In this document: positions 1 through 7,969 of the stretch, piece after piece
Layout: every line of letters begins with the position of its first letter
Position numbering within the stretch: position 1 is the stretch's first letter
NCBI GenBank assembly: GCA_900545755.1
Contig: URAG01000003.1
Location: 1-58,021, forward strand
Source: an uncultured Cloacibacillus sp.
GTDB taxonomy: Bacteria; Synergistota; Synergistia; Synergistales; Synergistaceae
Reading direction: 5' to 3'
DNA length: 58,021 nt
The notes under the pieces: generated by a model
Database searches by the model: none
What the model saw: the letters and a program-made list of their open reading frames with translations, nothing else
What the model was told of the DNA's origin: nothing
Position numbers and translations under genes: made by a program

Positions 1-475
1 AGACGGGCGGGTTGTTTATCATCGTGCGGATGAGCGCGACGCGCTGCGCCATGCCGCCCGAGAGCTGGTGCGGGTACGACGTGCGGAACTCTTCGAGTCC
101 CGCCATCTTGATGAGTTTATCGACCTTTTCATCCATGCCTTCGGTGTTGTGCATCATGCGGAGGCTGAACGAAACGTTATCCTCCACGGTGAGCCACGGG
201 AAGAGCGTCGGCTTCTGGAAGACCATGCCGCGCTCCGGCGACGGTTCCGTTATCGGCCTGCCGTCGAGCGTTATCGTCCCCGTCGTCGGGGCAATCAGCC
301 CCGCTATGAGGCGCAGTATCGTCGATTTGCCGCAGCCGGACGCGCCGACTATGCTGATGAATTCGCCGGTGCGCACCTCGAGGCTGACGTCTTCCAGCGC
401 GTTCGTAACGTCGGCCGCGTCTGTGCGCGCGAAGCTTTTCGAGACGTGTTCGAGCTTTAAGATGTTTTCACTCAT
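1..475 (-). CDS. ABC importer ATP-binding subunit, nitrate/sulfonate/taurine type (3' end cut by window)
   Basis: ATPase subunit of an SsuB/TauB/NrtD-type importer that couples cytoplasmic ATP hydrolysis to uptake of a small organic anion or similar solute. Translating the complement from the ATG at 473-475 gives 158 codons: an N-terminal MSENILKLEHVSKSF, Walker A (GASGCGKST), the Q-loop region RGMVFQKPTLFPW and the signature LSGGMAQR, running off the window before Walker B. The start codon overlaps the stop of the upstream permease gene by four bases (ATGA), so the two are translationally coupled. The family is clear, the substrate is not; no solute-binding protein of this operon is visible inside the window. 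Confidence 0.9.
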   Translation of the reverse strand, partial: MSENILKLEHVSKSFARTDAADVTNALEDVSLEVRTGEFISIVGASGCGKSTILRLIAGLIAPTTGTITLDGRPITEPSPERGMVFQKPTLFPWLTVEDNVSFSLRMMHNTEGMDEKVDKLIKMAGLEEFRTSYPHQLSGGMAQRVALIRTMINNPPV

Positions 476-1515
476 TCGTGGACGGCTCCTTCCTGCCAGC
501 GCAGAACCCTTCTCTTGACGAAGGAGAGCAGCGCGTTGACTACGACGAATATCACGCATATCAGGACGATGGCGGCGTCCATCTTGCCGTACTGCGCCCA
601 GCTCTTCTGCCACGTTATGTACCAGCCGAGGCCGGACTCGACGCCTATCATCTCGGCGACGAGCAGCGCCGTGCAGGCGGAGCTCATGCCCTGCGTCAGC
701 CCCTGGAAGATGTTCGGCATGACGAAGGGTATCGCTATGCGGAAGACGAGCTGCGAACCCTTCGCGCCGAGCGTGCGCGCCGCCTCGAAGAACGATTTGT
801 CGATGTTGTTGATGCCCGTCTGCGTCGCTATCGTGACGGAGAACCACACGCCGAGGGCTATGATGAAGACGCTGCCCTTGAAGAGCGTCGAGGCGAGCAC
901 CATGACGACCGGCAGCCACGTCGTCGAAGGGATGGCTCCGAGCAGCTTCATGAAGGGCGCTATCCAGTAGTTGACGCGCCTGTTGTAGCCGCAGGCGACG
1001 CCCGTCACAAGGCCGAGCCCCGCGCCCGTGAAGTAGCCCGTGAAGAGCAGTATCAGCGAGTTGACGGTGCATTCCGCCATGTAGGCCCGGTCGGAGATGA
1101 AGGCCCAGAGCACCTGGTCTACCCACGGAAAGTATGGGAGCACGAGGAGCCCCGTCTTGAGCGTCATCCAGTCGTAGGCGAGGAACATCAGAAAAATGAA
1201 GGAATAGAACGGCGCTTTGTAGCGCAGCGTGTAAAAGACCTTCTTGTTGACGAAAGACACGAGGAATACCGCGAAGACCGCCGCCATCAGCGCGCAGATG
1301 AAATATGCGTAGACGTCCGTGCTCTCGTTGCCTTCGAGGTTCGGGATCATGTAATATTCCGCGAGGGCCAGCGCCCCAGCGATGACCGGCGAGAAGCAGA
1401 CGAGCCTGTCCACAAATATCTGGAACGGCGTCTTCGGCGCGCTCTCAAGTTCGAGCAGCTCGTCTTTCGTCATGTGCCGGCTCGGAATGATCGGTTTTGC
1501 TTTTGGTTCGCTCAT
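472..1515 (-). CDS. ABC importer permease, nitrate/sulfonate/taurine type
   Basis: Inner-membrane permease of the same importer, 347 residues. The C-terminal two thirds are a BPD_transp_1 domain with the EAA loop (EAARTLGAKGSQLVFRIAIP), which contacts the ATPase. SsuC/TauC proteins are usually about 250-280 residues. The extra length is an N-terminal extension with several additional hydrophobic segments (about residues 35-55, 70-90 and 100-125). The gene is first in the visible operon but sits about 400 bases downstream of its likely promoter, behind a long leader. Substrate unknown. Confidence 0.88.
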   Translation of the reverse strand: MSEPKAKPIIPSRHMTKDELLELESAPKTPFQIFVDRLVCFSPVIAGALALAEYYMIPNLEGNESTDVYAYFICALMAAVFAVFLVSFVNKKVFYTLRYKAPFYSFIFLMFLAYDWMTLKTGLLVLPYFPWVDQVLWAFISDRAYMAECTVNSLILLFTGYFTGAGLGLVTGVACGYNRRVNYWIAPFMKLLGAIPSTTWLPVVMVLASTLFKGSVFIIALGVWFSVTIATQTGINNIDKSFFEAARTLGAKGSQLVFRIAIPFVMPNIFQGLTQGMSSACTALLVAEMIGVESGLGWYITWQKSWAQYGKMDAAIVLICVIFVVVNALLSFVKRRVLRWQEGAVHE

Positions 1516-1810
1516 TTTCTGCCCGCATTCTCCTTTGCCGTAAAATTTTCGCAGCAGGCGCGCGCCGCGGCGCGCCTCGCGCGTTTATATATATGACGCG
1601 GATTTACTCCGCCGCGCCGTATGAAGGGCCGCGCGCGCAAACTTCCCGCCGCCGCGACAAATTCAAAACGGCGCAGGAGGCGCAGGCGCCTTTCCGCGGC
1701 GCGCACAAATGCGGCCGCGCGGCGACGCGGGCGAAGCATGACTATCCTTCAGGTACTGTCTGATTTATCTATGCGAGCCTCTCGGCCCTTCCGAAGAGGA
1801 GGCGGCGGGC

Positions 1811-1928
1811 GGAGACTCTGATGCGGGAGCCCATGCCACAGGCTTTACGGCGCTACGTCACATTGATGTCTCCTCCTTCCGCGTTTTTAAACTTGTGAGA
1901 GAAAGCGCAAGCTTTCTACGGTATTATA
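1811..1928 (-). promoter_or_regulatory. Promoter and structured leader of the 472-1515 ABC operon, with a strong SD and an ATG-TGA mini-ORF
   Basis: On the complement there is a TATAAT -10 at 1928-1923, a 7-bp hairpin (AGAAAGC/GCTTTCT, 1917-1900) near the expected transcript start, and a very strong Shine-Dalgarno (AAGGAGGA, 1878-1871) followed at 1863-1858 by ATG TGA, a start codon directly followed by a stop. The same stretch sits in a stem formed by GGAGAC (1873-1868) and GTCTCC (1816-1811). The rest of 1516-2061 is very G+C rich and holds no convincing gene. I match no known riboswitch consensus here. The leader role is inference. Confidence 0.45.
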
Positions 1929-2061
1929 ATAAACTGACCACACGATGAAATCAACCCGAGGTGAGCACACTTCATGCCGGCGAATAAACGATACGCCGCT
2001 GGGCGCGTCCGGCGAAAACTTTTCCGCGGCTGGACAAAATTAAAGAGTAAAAGGGGAAGTC

Positions 2062-2094
2062 AAAAAAATCAGGCGGCGCGTGAATGCGCCGCCT
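2062..2094 (-). terminator. Rho-independent terminator after idnO
   Basis: Nine-base-pair stem (AGGCGGCGC, 2071-2079, with GCGCCGCCT, 2086-2094) and a six-base loop. On the minus strand it is followed by a run of seven T. It ends the aldolase-transporter-idnO operon. Confidence 0.9.
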
Positions 2095-2116
2095 GTCTGC
2101 CGTCGTATCGCCAAAG

Positions 2117-2914
2117 TTACGGCTGTTTGCCGATGTAGGCTAAAATGCCGCCGTCGACGTAAAGGATGTGCCCGTTGACAAAATTCGAGGCGTCGGAGGC
2201 GAGGAATACCGCGGGGCCTTTGAGGTCTTCCGGCGTGCCCCAGCGACCCGCAGGGGTTTTTGAGACAATGAAGCTGTCGAACGGGTGACGGCTGCCGGCT
2301 GCCTGACGTTCGCGCAGCGGCGCAGTCTGCGGCGTCGCGATATAACCGGGGCCGATGCCGTTGCACTGGATGTTCGCCGCGCCGTATTCAGAGCAGATGT
2401 TTCGCGTCAGCATTTTGAGCCCGCCCTTCGCTGCGGCGTAGGCCGAGACCGTTTCCCGCCCCAGCTCGCTCATCATCGAGCATATATTTATTATCTTGCC
2501 GTGCCCTTTCTTTATCATCCCCGGTATTACGGCCTTCGCGCAGACAAAGGGTCCAACTAGGTCAATGTCTACTACCTGACGGAAGTCTTCGGCGCTCATC
2601 TCCGTCATTGGGATACGTTTGATTATTCCGGCGTTGTTGACGAGTATGTCTATCGTGCCGAGGTCGTTTCCAATCTGCGCGACGAGCCCGTTCACCGCGG
2701 CTTCGTCCGTAACGTCCGCAATGTATCCGCGCGCCTCTATGCCTTTGGCGCGGTAGGCCTCCATGGCCGCGTCGAGGTTGCCGCGTCCGCGGCAGTTGAA
2801 GGCTATGCGCGCGCCCGCCTCGGCGAGCGCCTCCGCAATAGCGAAGCCTATGCCATACGCGCCGCCCGTGACGAGCGCCGTCCGTCCTTCGAGAGAAAAC
2901 ATGTCGTTCCGCAT
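2117..2914 (-). CDS. idnO: Gluconate 5-dehydrogenase (short-chain dehydrogenase/reductase)
   Basis: Cytoplasmic NAD(P)-dependent interconversion of D-gluconate and 5-keto-D-gluconate. The 265-residue SDR has the cofactor motif TGGAYGIG (16-23), NNAG (93-96) and the catalytic set S146, Y159, K163. Long identical blocks, including ICSMMSELGRETVSAYAAAK and the C-terminal ILYVDGGILAYIGKQP, match from memory the streptococcal gluconate 5-dehydrogenase, so the call is more specific than SDR alone. The start has an AAGGAG Shine-Dalgarno eight bases upstream. It is the last gene of an operon with a KDPG-type aldolase and a tripartite transporter, consistent with hexonate use. A related 2-keto or deoxy acid is an alternative substrate. 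Confidence 0.88.
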   Translation of the reverse strand: MRNDMFSLEGRTALVTGGAYGIGFAIAEALAEAGARIAFNCRGRGNLDAAMEAYRAKGIEARGYIADVTDEAAVNGLVAQIGNDLGTIDILVNNAGIIKRIPMTEMSAEDFRQVVDIDLVGPFVCAKAVIPGMIKKGHGKIINICSMMSELGRETVSAYAAAKGGLKMLTRNICSEYGAANIQCNGIGPGYIATPQTAPLRERQAAGSRHPFDSFIVSKTPAGRWGTPEDLKGPAVFLASDASNFVNGHILYVDGGILAYIGKQP

Positions 2915-2946
2915 TGTTCGCGCTCCTTTCGCTTTTTATACGTAAA

Positions 2947-2973
2947 GCGCCGCTCTCCGGAGGGAGGCGGCGC
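2947..2973 (-). promoter_or_regulatory. Intercistronic hairpin between tctA and idnO
   Basis: Seven-base-pair GC stem (GCGCCGC/GCGGCGC) followed on the minus strand by only a short TTTA run. Probably a weak attenuator or RNA-stability element that lowers idnO relative to the transporter genes. Confidence 0.5.
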
Positions 2974-2994
2974 GGTGCGTGGTCGTCCGTATAT

Positions 2995-4485
2995 TTACTT
3001 CGCGCTTCTGCCCTTGCTCATGAGCGCTTTTTTGATGTGTCCGCCGAAGAGGCTTATCACTATGAGCGCTATGAAGAACCAGCAGATCACAGAGTTGAAG
3101 AAGACGCTCGGGTCTCCGCCGGATTTCAGCAGCGCGGTGCGGAAGTTCTTTTCCGCCATAGGGCCGAGGATGAGCCCGAGTATTGCGGGGCTCGTCGGGA
3201 CCTTGACCTTGCCGAGGAAATATCCGACGATTCCTGCGACTAGCATGACCCAGACGTCGAAGAGGCTGTTCTTCATTGCAAAGGAGCCGATTATGCAGAG
3301 CACGAATATAACGGGCGTCAGTATCCCTTTTGGGACGCTGAGCACTTTCGTGAAGAGCCTGATGCCCGCGAAGCCGAATATGCACATCAGCGTGTTCGCG
3401 ACGAACATTCCGAGGAAGATCGAGTAGACAAGCGCCTCGTTGGTCTCGAAGAGCATCGGTCCCGGCGCGAGCCCCTGTATCGTCAGCGCCCCTATCATGA
3501 TCGCAGTGACCGCGTCGCCAGGGACGCCGAGCGTGAGCATCGGTATCATGGCTCCGCCCGTGACGCCGTTGTTTCCGCCCTCAGGGCCGGAGACCGCCTC
3601 TATAGAGCCTTTGCCGAACTTCTCCGGCTCTTTGGCGATACTGCGCGCGGTGTTGTAGCCGACGAACGAGCCGATGTCGGCTCCCGCCCCAGGTATGATT
3701 CCGATGAACGTGCCGATGAGCCCAGTTACAGGCGCGATGCGGAAGATTTTCTTCAAGTCTTCCTTTTTCGGAAGGATATTCGTGACCTTTACGTCGATTT
3801 CATCCTTCGTAAAGATGGACTCAATGTTTTCAAATGCCTGGCTCATCGCGAAGAGCCCTATCATTATCGGGATGTAGCTGATGCCGCCCATAAAGTTAAA
3901 ATTACCCTCGGGAGAGAAGCGGATGTAGCTCGTGACGCTGTCTATTCCTATCGTCGCGACCAGTATGCCGAGGCAGCCGCAGATGAGTCCCTTCTCAATA
4001 TCTTCGCCGGAGATGTTGCCTATTATGCAAAGGCCGAATACGGCGAGCAGGAAGAACTCCGCAGAGCTGAACTGGAGCGCGAGCTTCGCAAGCTGCGGGC
4101 TGATGAGCCAGAGGCAAAGCACGGAGACGATGCCGCCGATGTAGCTTGCGAGCGTAGCCGCACCGAGCGCGCGCCCGGCTTCGCCTTTCTTCGCCATAGC
4201 ATAGCCGTCTATCGCCGTAGCGGCGGAGGCAGGAGTACCCGGCGTGTGCAGCAGGACGGCAGATATAGATCCGCCGTAGATTGCGCCGCAGTAGATGCCT
4301 ATCAGCATCAGGATGCCCTGCGCGGCGTCCATGCCGAATGTCATCGGAAGCAGCAGAGCGACTCCCATCGTAGCGGTCAGTCCCGGCAGCGCGCCGATGC
4401 ATATTCCGCAGAGCACGCCCGCCGCCATGTAGAGGAACACTATCGGAGTCAGACAGGTACTGAAGATTTCAGCAAGCAGATCCAT
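2995..4485 (-). CDS. tctA: Tripartite tricarboxylate transporter, large membrane subunit TctA
   Basis: Main translocating subunit of a TTT-family secondary importer, 496 residues with about 11-12 membrane segments throughout. Family-typical stretches are visible: GALPGLTATMGVALLLP near the N-terminus, GGSISAVLLHTPGTPASAATA at about 70-90 and IIPGAGADIGSFVGYNTAR in the middle. It moves an organic anion delivered by the periplasmic protein TctC, driven by an ion gradient. The gene lies 16 bases downstream of tctB. The family name comes from citrate, but the flanking aldolase and gluconate dehydrogenase genes make a sugar acid the more likely substrate here (inference). Confidence 0.95.
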   Translation of the reverse strand: MDLLAEIFSTCLTPIVFLYMAAGVLCGICIGALPGLTATMGVALLLPMTFGMDAAQGILMLIGIYCGAIYGGSISAVLLHTPGTPASAATAIDGYAMAKKGEAGRALGAATLASYIGGIVSVLCLWLISPQLAKLALQFSSAEFFLLAVFGLCIIGNISGEDIEKGLICGCLGILVATIGIDSVTSYIRFSPEGNFNFMGGISYIPIMIGLFAMSQAFENIESIFTKDEIDVKVTNILPKKEDLKKIFRIAPVTGLIGTFIGIIPGAGADIGSFVGYNTARSIAKEPEKFGKGSIEAVSGPEGGNNGVTGGAMIPMLTLGVPGDAVTAIMIGALTIQGLAPGPMLFETNEALVYSIFLGMFVANTLMCIFGFAGIRLFTKVLSVPKGILTPVIFVLCIIGSFAMKNSLFDVWVMLVAGIVGYFLGKVKVPTSPAILGLILGPMAEKNFRTALLKSGGDPSVFFNSVICWFFIALIVISLFGGHIKKALMSKGRSAK

Positions 4486-4501
4486 GATTCAAAGCCCCCT
4501 G

Positions 4502-4969
4502 TCACATCTTGATGAGCCCGAACGAACCGACCGGAACGTTCAGCACGAATTGGAATACGCCGAAGACGACGGCCGTCACCGCCGCCGCTATAACGAACGA
4601 TACGACGTAGCCTTTCTTTGAAAACCATCTGATGAAGATAAATTCAAGGAGCGTCGTGGCGATGATAAAGCCCAGAAGTTCCAGAAGAAAAACATATACT
4701 ACGAGTATCGCCATTGAGATGTAGGCACGTTTCGGTCCTGGGCCGAAAAGGTCTATCGGCGTGTTCTTCTCTGGCGACAGCTTCCACGTGCGGTAGAGCA
4801 GTATGGCCGCGCAGACGAGCATCACGATGGAGATAGCCGTCGGCCACAGACCGGGGCCGGGGACGCCGGTGCCGTAGCTCTCGGCGGTCGGGTAGGTGGA
4901 GGAGACGGCTATAACGCCTATACCCAACAATATACACAAAGCAGCCAAGACTAGGTTGCCTTTTTTCAT
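4502..4969 (-). CDS. tctB: Tripartite tricarboxylate transporter, small membrane subunit TctB
   Basis: 155-residue membrane protein with four predicted helices (about 5-25, 40-60, 84-105 and 120-145), the size and layout of TctB. It is the small partner of TctA. It lies between tctC and tctA, in the order usual for the family. A gap of 126 bases with two hairpins separates it from tctC, whereas tctB and tctA are nearly contiguous, so the binding protein is probably made in excess over the membrane subunits. Confidence 0.92.
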   Translation of the reverse strand: MKKGNLVLAALCILLGIGVIAVSSTYPTAESYGTGVPGPGLWPTAISIVMLVCAAILLYRTWKLSPEKNTPIDLFGPGPKRAYISMAILVVYVFLLELLGFIIATTLLEFIFIRWFSKKGYVVSFVIAAAVTAVVFGVFQFVLNVPVGSFGLIKM

Positions 4970-4993
4970 AGGTTATTCCCCCTGTATTCAGCG

Positions 4994-5054
4994 TTAAAAC
5001 GCGGTTTCAGCCGCGTCGTGAAAAGCGCCGAAGAGCGGACTGTGTTAGCCGCTC
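4994..5054 (-). promoter_or_regulatory. Hairpins between tctC and tctB
   Basis: Two stem-loops. The first in transcription order is GAGCGG/CCGCTC (5033-5038 with 5049-5054). The second is ACGCGG/CCGCGT (4999-5004 with 5011-5016), followed on the minus strand by TTTT. They look like a partial terminator or 3'-stabilising structure behind the solute-binding-protein cistron. Confidence 0.6.
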
Positions 5055-5095
5055 TCCTGCGCTGCGTACTTATCTTTGACAGAGATTGGAGACTC

Positions 5096-6067
5096 TTATT
5101 TCACCTTGAGGCCGAGTGAATCGACGAGCTCCTTGTAAAGCGCGAGCTGGTCGGCTATTGTCTTCTCGAACGTCTTGCCGTCCTGGATTTCAATGACGTT
5201 GTTGGTGTTCGCCATGAATTCCTTGAACTGGTCGGAGGCAGCCGCTTCGGAGAAGATACGGTACAGTTCGTTCACGACTTCGTCTGGCGTAGCCGCGGGG
5301 ACGCCGAGGCCGCGCCACGTACCGAGAACGGCGTTGTACCCGCATTCCTTGAAGGTTGGGACGTCGGGCTGGGCCGCGAGGCGCTCGTTCGACATTACGG
5401 CGAGGACTTTGAGCTTGCCGGAACGCACGAAAGAGTCGACTTCAGCATAGGAGACGGCTACCGCGTCGATGTGCCCGCCGAGAAGGTCCGTTATAGCGCC
5501 GTTCGCTCCGTCATAGCCGACGTGCTTGAACTTGGAGCCGGTTTCCTTCGCGAGTCCGGCCGCCGCGAGATGCCAGATGGCTCCGATTCCGGAGTTGCCG
5601 ACCTGCACTTCATTCTGCTTTGAATACTCGATAAAGTCCTGGATGTTCTTGAAGCGCTCGTCGTCGGCTTTCACCGTTATCGCGGAAGCCGCTGAATTGA
5701 TCATGATGATCGGCTTGAACATGGTGTAGGTAAGCCCAGCGTTGTTGCCCATAGCCTCAAGCGTGGCAAGCTCGACAGTGATCATCGTGATGATCGAGCC
5801 GTCCTTGGGGGCGTTCGCTCCGTAGAGCATACCGATGGCTCCGCCAGCGCCGGAGCGGTTTTCAACAGTGATGTTCTTGAATGAGCCCTTCGCCGCGTCC
5901 GCGAGTCCGCGCATTACCGCGTCCGTGCCGCCGCCCGCGTCGTAGGGGACTACGCACGTGACGCTCATCTTGGAGAAGTCGGGCGCCGCGGCGGCCGCCT
6001 CTCTCTGCGCCGCGCCCATGACGACGAGCGCGATTACCGCTGCAAGTACCAAGAGTTTCTTTGACAT
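5096..6067 (-). CDS. tctC: Tripartite tricarboxylate transporter, periplasmic binding protein TctC
   Basis: Periplasmic ligand-binding subunit of the TTT importer. From the ATG at 6067 it is 323 residues, with a signal peptide (MSKKLLVLAAVIALVVMGAA, cleavage in the following Ala-rich stretch) and the family pattern VPYDAGGGTDAVMRGLA, ENRSGAGGAIG and VGNSGIGAIWHLAA. A longer reading frame starts at 6154, but only the 6067 start has a Shine-Dalgarno (AGAGGT, seven bases away) followed directly by a signal peptide. It is the second gene of the operon, after the aldolase. Confidence 0.93.
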   Translation of the reverse strand: MSKKLLVLAAVIALVVMGAAQREAAAAAPDFSKMSVTCVVPYDAGGGTDAVMRGLADAAKGSFKNITVENRSGAGGAIGMLYGANAPKDGSIITMITVELATLEAMGNNAGLTYTMFKPIIMINSAASAITVKADDERFKNIQDFIEYSKQNEVQVGNSGIGAIWHLAAAGLAKETGSKFKHVGYDGANGAITDLLGGHIDAVAVSYAEVDSFVRSGKLKVLAVMSNERLAAQPDVPTFKECGYNAVLGTWRGLGVPAATPDEVVNELYRIFSEAAASDQFKEFMANTNNVIEIQDGKTFEKTIADQLALYKELVDSLGLKVK

Positions 6068-6193
6068 ACCGCTGTACCTCTTTCTTGAAAAATTCCGGAG
6101 CGGCGTCCGCGCCGCTTTCCCGGTGGTATCTTTGACGCCCTCCCGGGCGGTCAAGCCTTTTTGTGAGTTCCGCGCTGTGTCGTAAGCGCGCTG

Positions 6194-6853
6194 TTATTTT
6201 TTGAACGCCGCGGCTGCGGAGACGAGAGAGCGCGCCGCCGCCGTGATTTTGCCGAATTCGCCCGCTTCTATCCACGCGCGGTTCGCGAGGTTGCCGCCGA
6301 CGCCCGCGCCCACAGCTCCCGCCGCGAGGAAATCGCAGATGTTCTTCTCATTTATGCCGCCGACGGCCATAAGCTTGATGTGGTTCAGCGGGGCGCGCAC
6401 GGCCTTTAGATAGCCCGGCCCCATGTCCGCGGCTGGGAAGAGCTTAACAAAATCCGCCCCCGCGCGGTGCGCCGTCATGATCTCGCTCGGCGTCAGCGCG
6501 CCGGGCATCGAGACGAGGCCGAGCTCGCGAGTACGCTTTATGACTTCCGTATTGGTGTCTGGCGAAATGATGTAAAGGCCGCCGGCGTCGCGCGTCATAT
6601 CTACGAGCTCGGGCTCCGTGACGGTTCCTGCACCTACCAGCATCCTGCCCTCGAACGTACGCGCAATGTCGCCGATCGCCTTCGCGGTCGCGCTCCAGCT
6701 TTCAGGACGGCTCTGGTCGTAGGTGACCTCCATGAGCCTGATGCCTCCGTCGTACAAAGCCTTCGCCACGTTCATGCACTGTTCGCTGCCTACCCCACGG
6801 ACGATTGCGATTATCTTCTCACGCGACACACGCTCAATAACCTCTTCCCGCAT
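6194..6853 (-). CDS. eda: KDPG/KHG-family 2-keto-3-deoxy sugar-acid aldolase
   Basis: Class I aldolase cleaving 2-keto-3-deoxy-6-phosphogluconate or a close relative to pyruvate and an aldehyde. The 219 residues form one TIM barrel with AIVRG (R19), MEVTYDQ (general-base Glu42), GAGTV (75-79), ISPDTN, PGALTPSE (117-124) and the Schiff-base lysine K137 in FVKLFPA. Start supported by GGAGG seven bases upstream. It is the first gene of the operon with tctCBA and idnO. No sugar-acid kinase is encoded in the operon, so the phosphorylation step would have to come from elsewhere, or the aldolase acts on an unphosphorylated substrate. Confidence 0.9.
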   Translation of the reverse strand: MREEVIERVSREKIIAIVRGVGSEQCMNVAKALYDGGIRLMEVTYDQSRPESWSATAKAIGDIARTFEGRMLVGAGTVTEPELVDMTRDAGGLYIISPDTNTEVIKRTRELGLVSMPGALTPSEIMTAHRAGADFVKLFPAADMGPGYLKAVRAPLNHIKLMAVGGINEKNICDFLAAGAVGAGVGGNLANRAWIEAGEFGKITAAARSLVSAAAAFKK

Positions 6854-7357
6854 AGCGGAGCCTCCAGTTTCTATGGAATAAAAAATTTTTGCGTATATAG
6901 CCGCGCTACAAGAAGCAGGAGCGCGCGGTAATTTGTTAAAAACAACAAGCAGCGGAGAAAAAGCTACTGTTGTCTTTATTTTAGCACAACGCAGAATATT
7001 TCACCACGCAGATTGTGCTTGAGATTCCGTCCGCTGATTGTCCCATCATGACGGATTTAGTCTGTTGAAATAAAACGTAATTTCCGCATGTTTTGTCCGC
7101 CGCCCTAAGCTCCGGCTTGGCGCGTTTACCGCGTTTACTGAAAAATTATCATTTTTTTGAATTGACCGCGGCGCGAGAAAATCAAAGCGCCCTTGCTGCG
7201 GCGGTTTGCGTTTTTGCGCCGGTTTTGTGTTTTTTGTATACTTTTGCAGCGTGCGGCGGAGAAAATGCGCTATATCGACAATATTGCAAATTGAAAATCT
7301 ATAATGTAATATGCACTCTGGCCTTTTGGCCCAGATTTTTTCGGCGGCGGTGATGTA
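6854..7357 (+). other. Divergent intergenic region between eda and the 7358 gene
   Basis: 504 bases without a gene I can support. It must hold the promoter of the minus-strand aldolase operon; a weak TAAAAT-like -10 lies at about 6974-6979 on the complement. For the plus strand there is a good TATAAT at about 7301, with no clear -35 at standard spacing. The region is A+T rich compared with its neighbours. Confidence 0.4.
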
Positions 7358-7969
7358 ATGGCTGATTTCTCATATCTTGCCGAAGCGTCGGACATCTGGA
7401 GCGAATGGCGCTTCACGCCGTGGAGCAGCGGCTCCGCTTCTGGACTTTACCGGCGCGTCTCAATGGTGAAGTCCGGCCTCATGGGCGAGGTCGCGCGCTA
7501 TTACGCCGACGACTATCTCGTCTGGCGCTACGACGCCGATGAGGACGCGGAGAGGCTGCGCAAGGGCGCAAAATCCGAAAGCGATCTGCTCGTCCAGCGC
7601 TTCGTCTTCCTTAGTGAAGCCGGGAGATATTATATGAAGAAAAGCTCCATTATGTTCGGCCTGCGTGGCTTCGTGGAGCTGCATTTCCTCCCGATATTCG
7701 GCGAAGTCCCGAAGGCCGTCGAGGACGTGGGCTATTTGGTACACAGCCATGCGGAAGCTCGGCAGGGAGGCGCCAGTCCGCGTCGGATAAAGGCGCAGCA
7801 GGCGGTAAGATTAAAATTGTCCGGGCAGCACCGGCTTTTTTATAAAAATTTATGGAGGTGGAACATTTATGTTCTTCATGATGTTCGCAGTATCAATCAT
7901 ATGCTTGGTACTCGGCTACATTTTTTACGGACGTTTTATGGCGAAGGTCTACAACCTCGACAACCATAA
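7358..7969 (+). CDS. Hypothetical protein upstream of cstA; 3' end doubtful
   Basis: I do not recognise this protein. Codon third positions are G+C rich and look genuinely coding for about the first 125 codons: soluble, rich in aromatic and charged residues, no signal peptide or membrane helix. After that the frame decays and runs 101 bases into cstA, over its ribosome-binding site. In another frame the DNA from about 7732 continues with plausible codons to a TAA at 7788-7790. A one-base frameshift near 7730, or a sequencing error, would give a protein of about 143 residues ending before cstA. A weak hairpin followed by T6 lies at about 7821-7842. Confidence 0.5.
   Translation: MADFSYLAEASDIWSEWRFTPWSSGSASGLYRRVSMVKSGLMGEVARYYADDYLVWRYDADEDAERLRKGAKSESDLLVQRFVFLSEAGRYYMKKSSIMFGLRGFVELHFLPIFGEVPKAVEDVGYLVHSHAEARQGGASPRRIKAQQAVRLKLSGQHRLFYKNLWRWNIYVLHDVRSINHMLGTRLHFLRTFYGEGLQPRQP

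Noticed and set aside
478..1596. 372-codon plus-strand frame opposite the first ABC permease
   Set aside because: Composition typical of a shadow; the minus-strand permease is clearly real.
1512..1739. Small minus-strand ORF just before the permease gene
   Set aside because: Almost only Arg and Ala, lies in the extremely G+C-rich leader, no ribosome site.
1740..1890. Known riboswitch (TPP, guanidine-I, SAM, glycine, c-di-GMP, THF) in the leader of the first ABC operon
   Set aside because: I compared the remembered core sequences and none fits; kept only as an unclassified structured leader.
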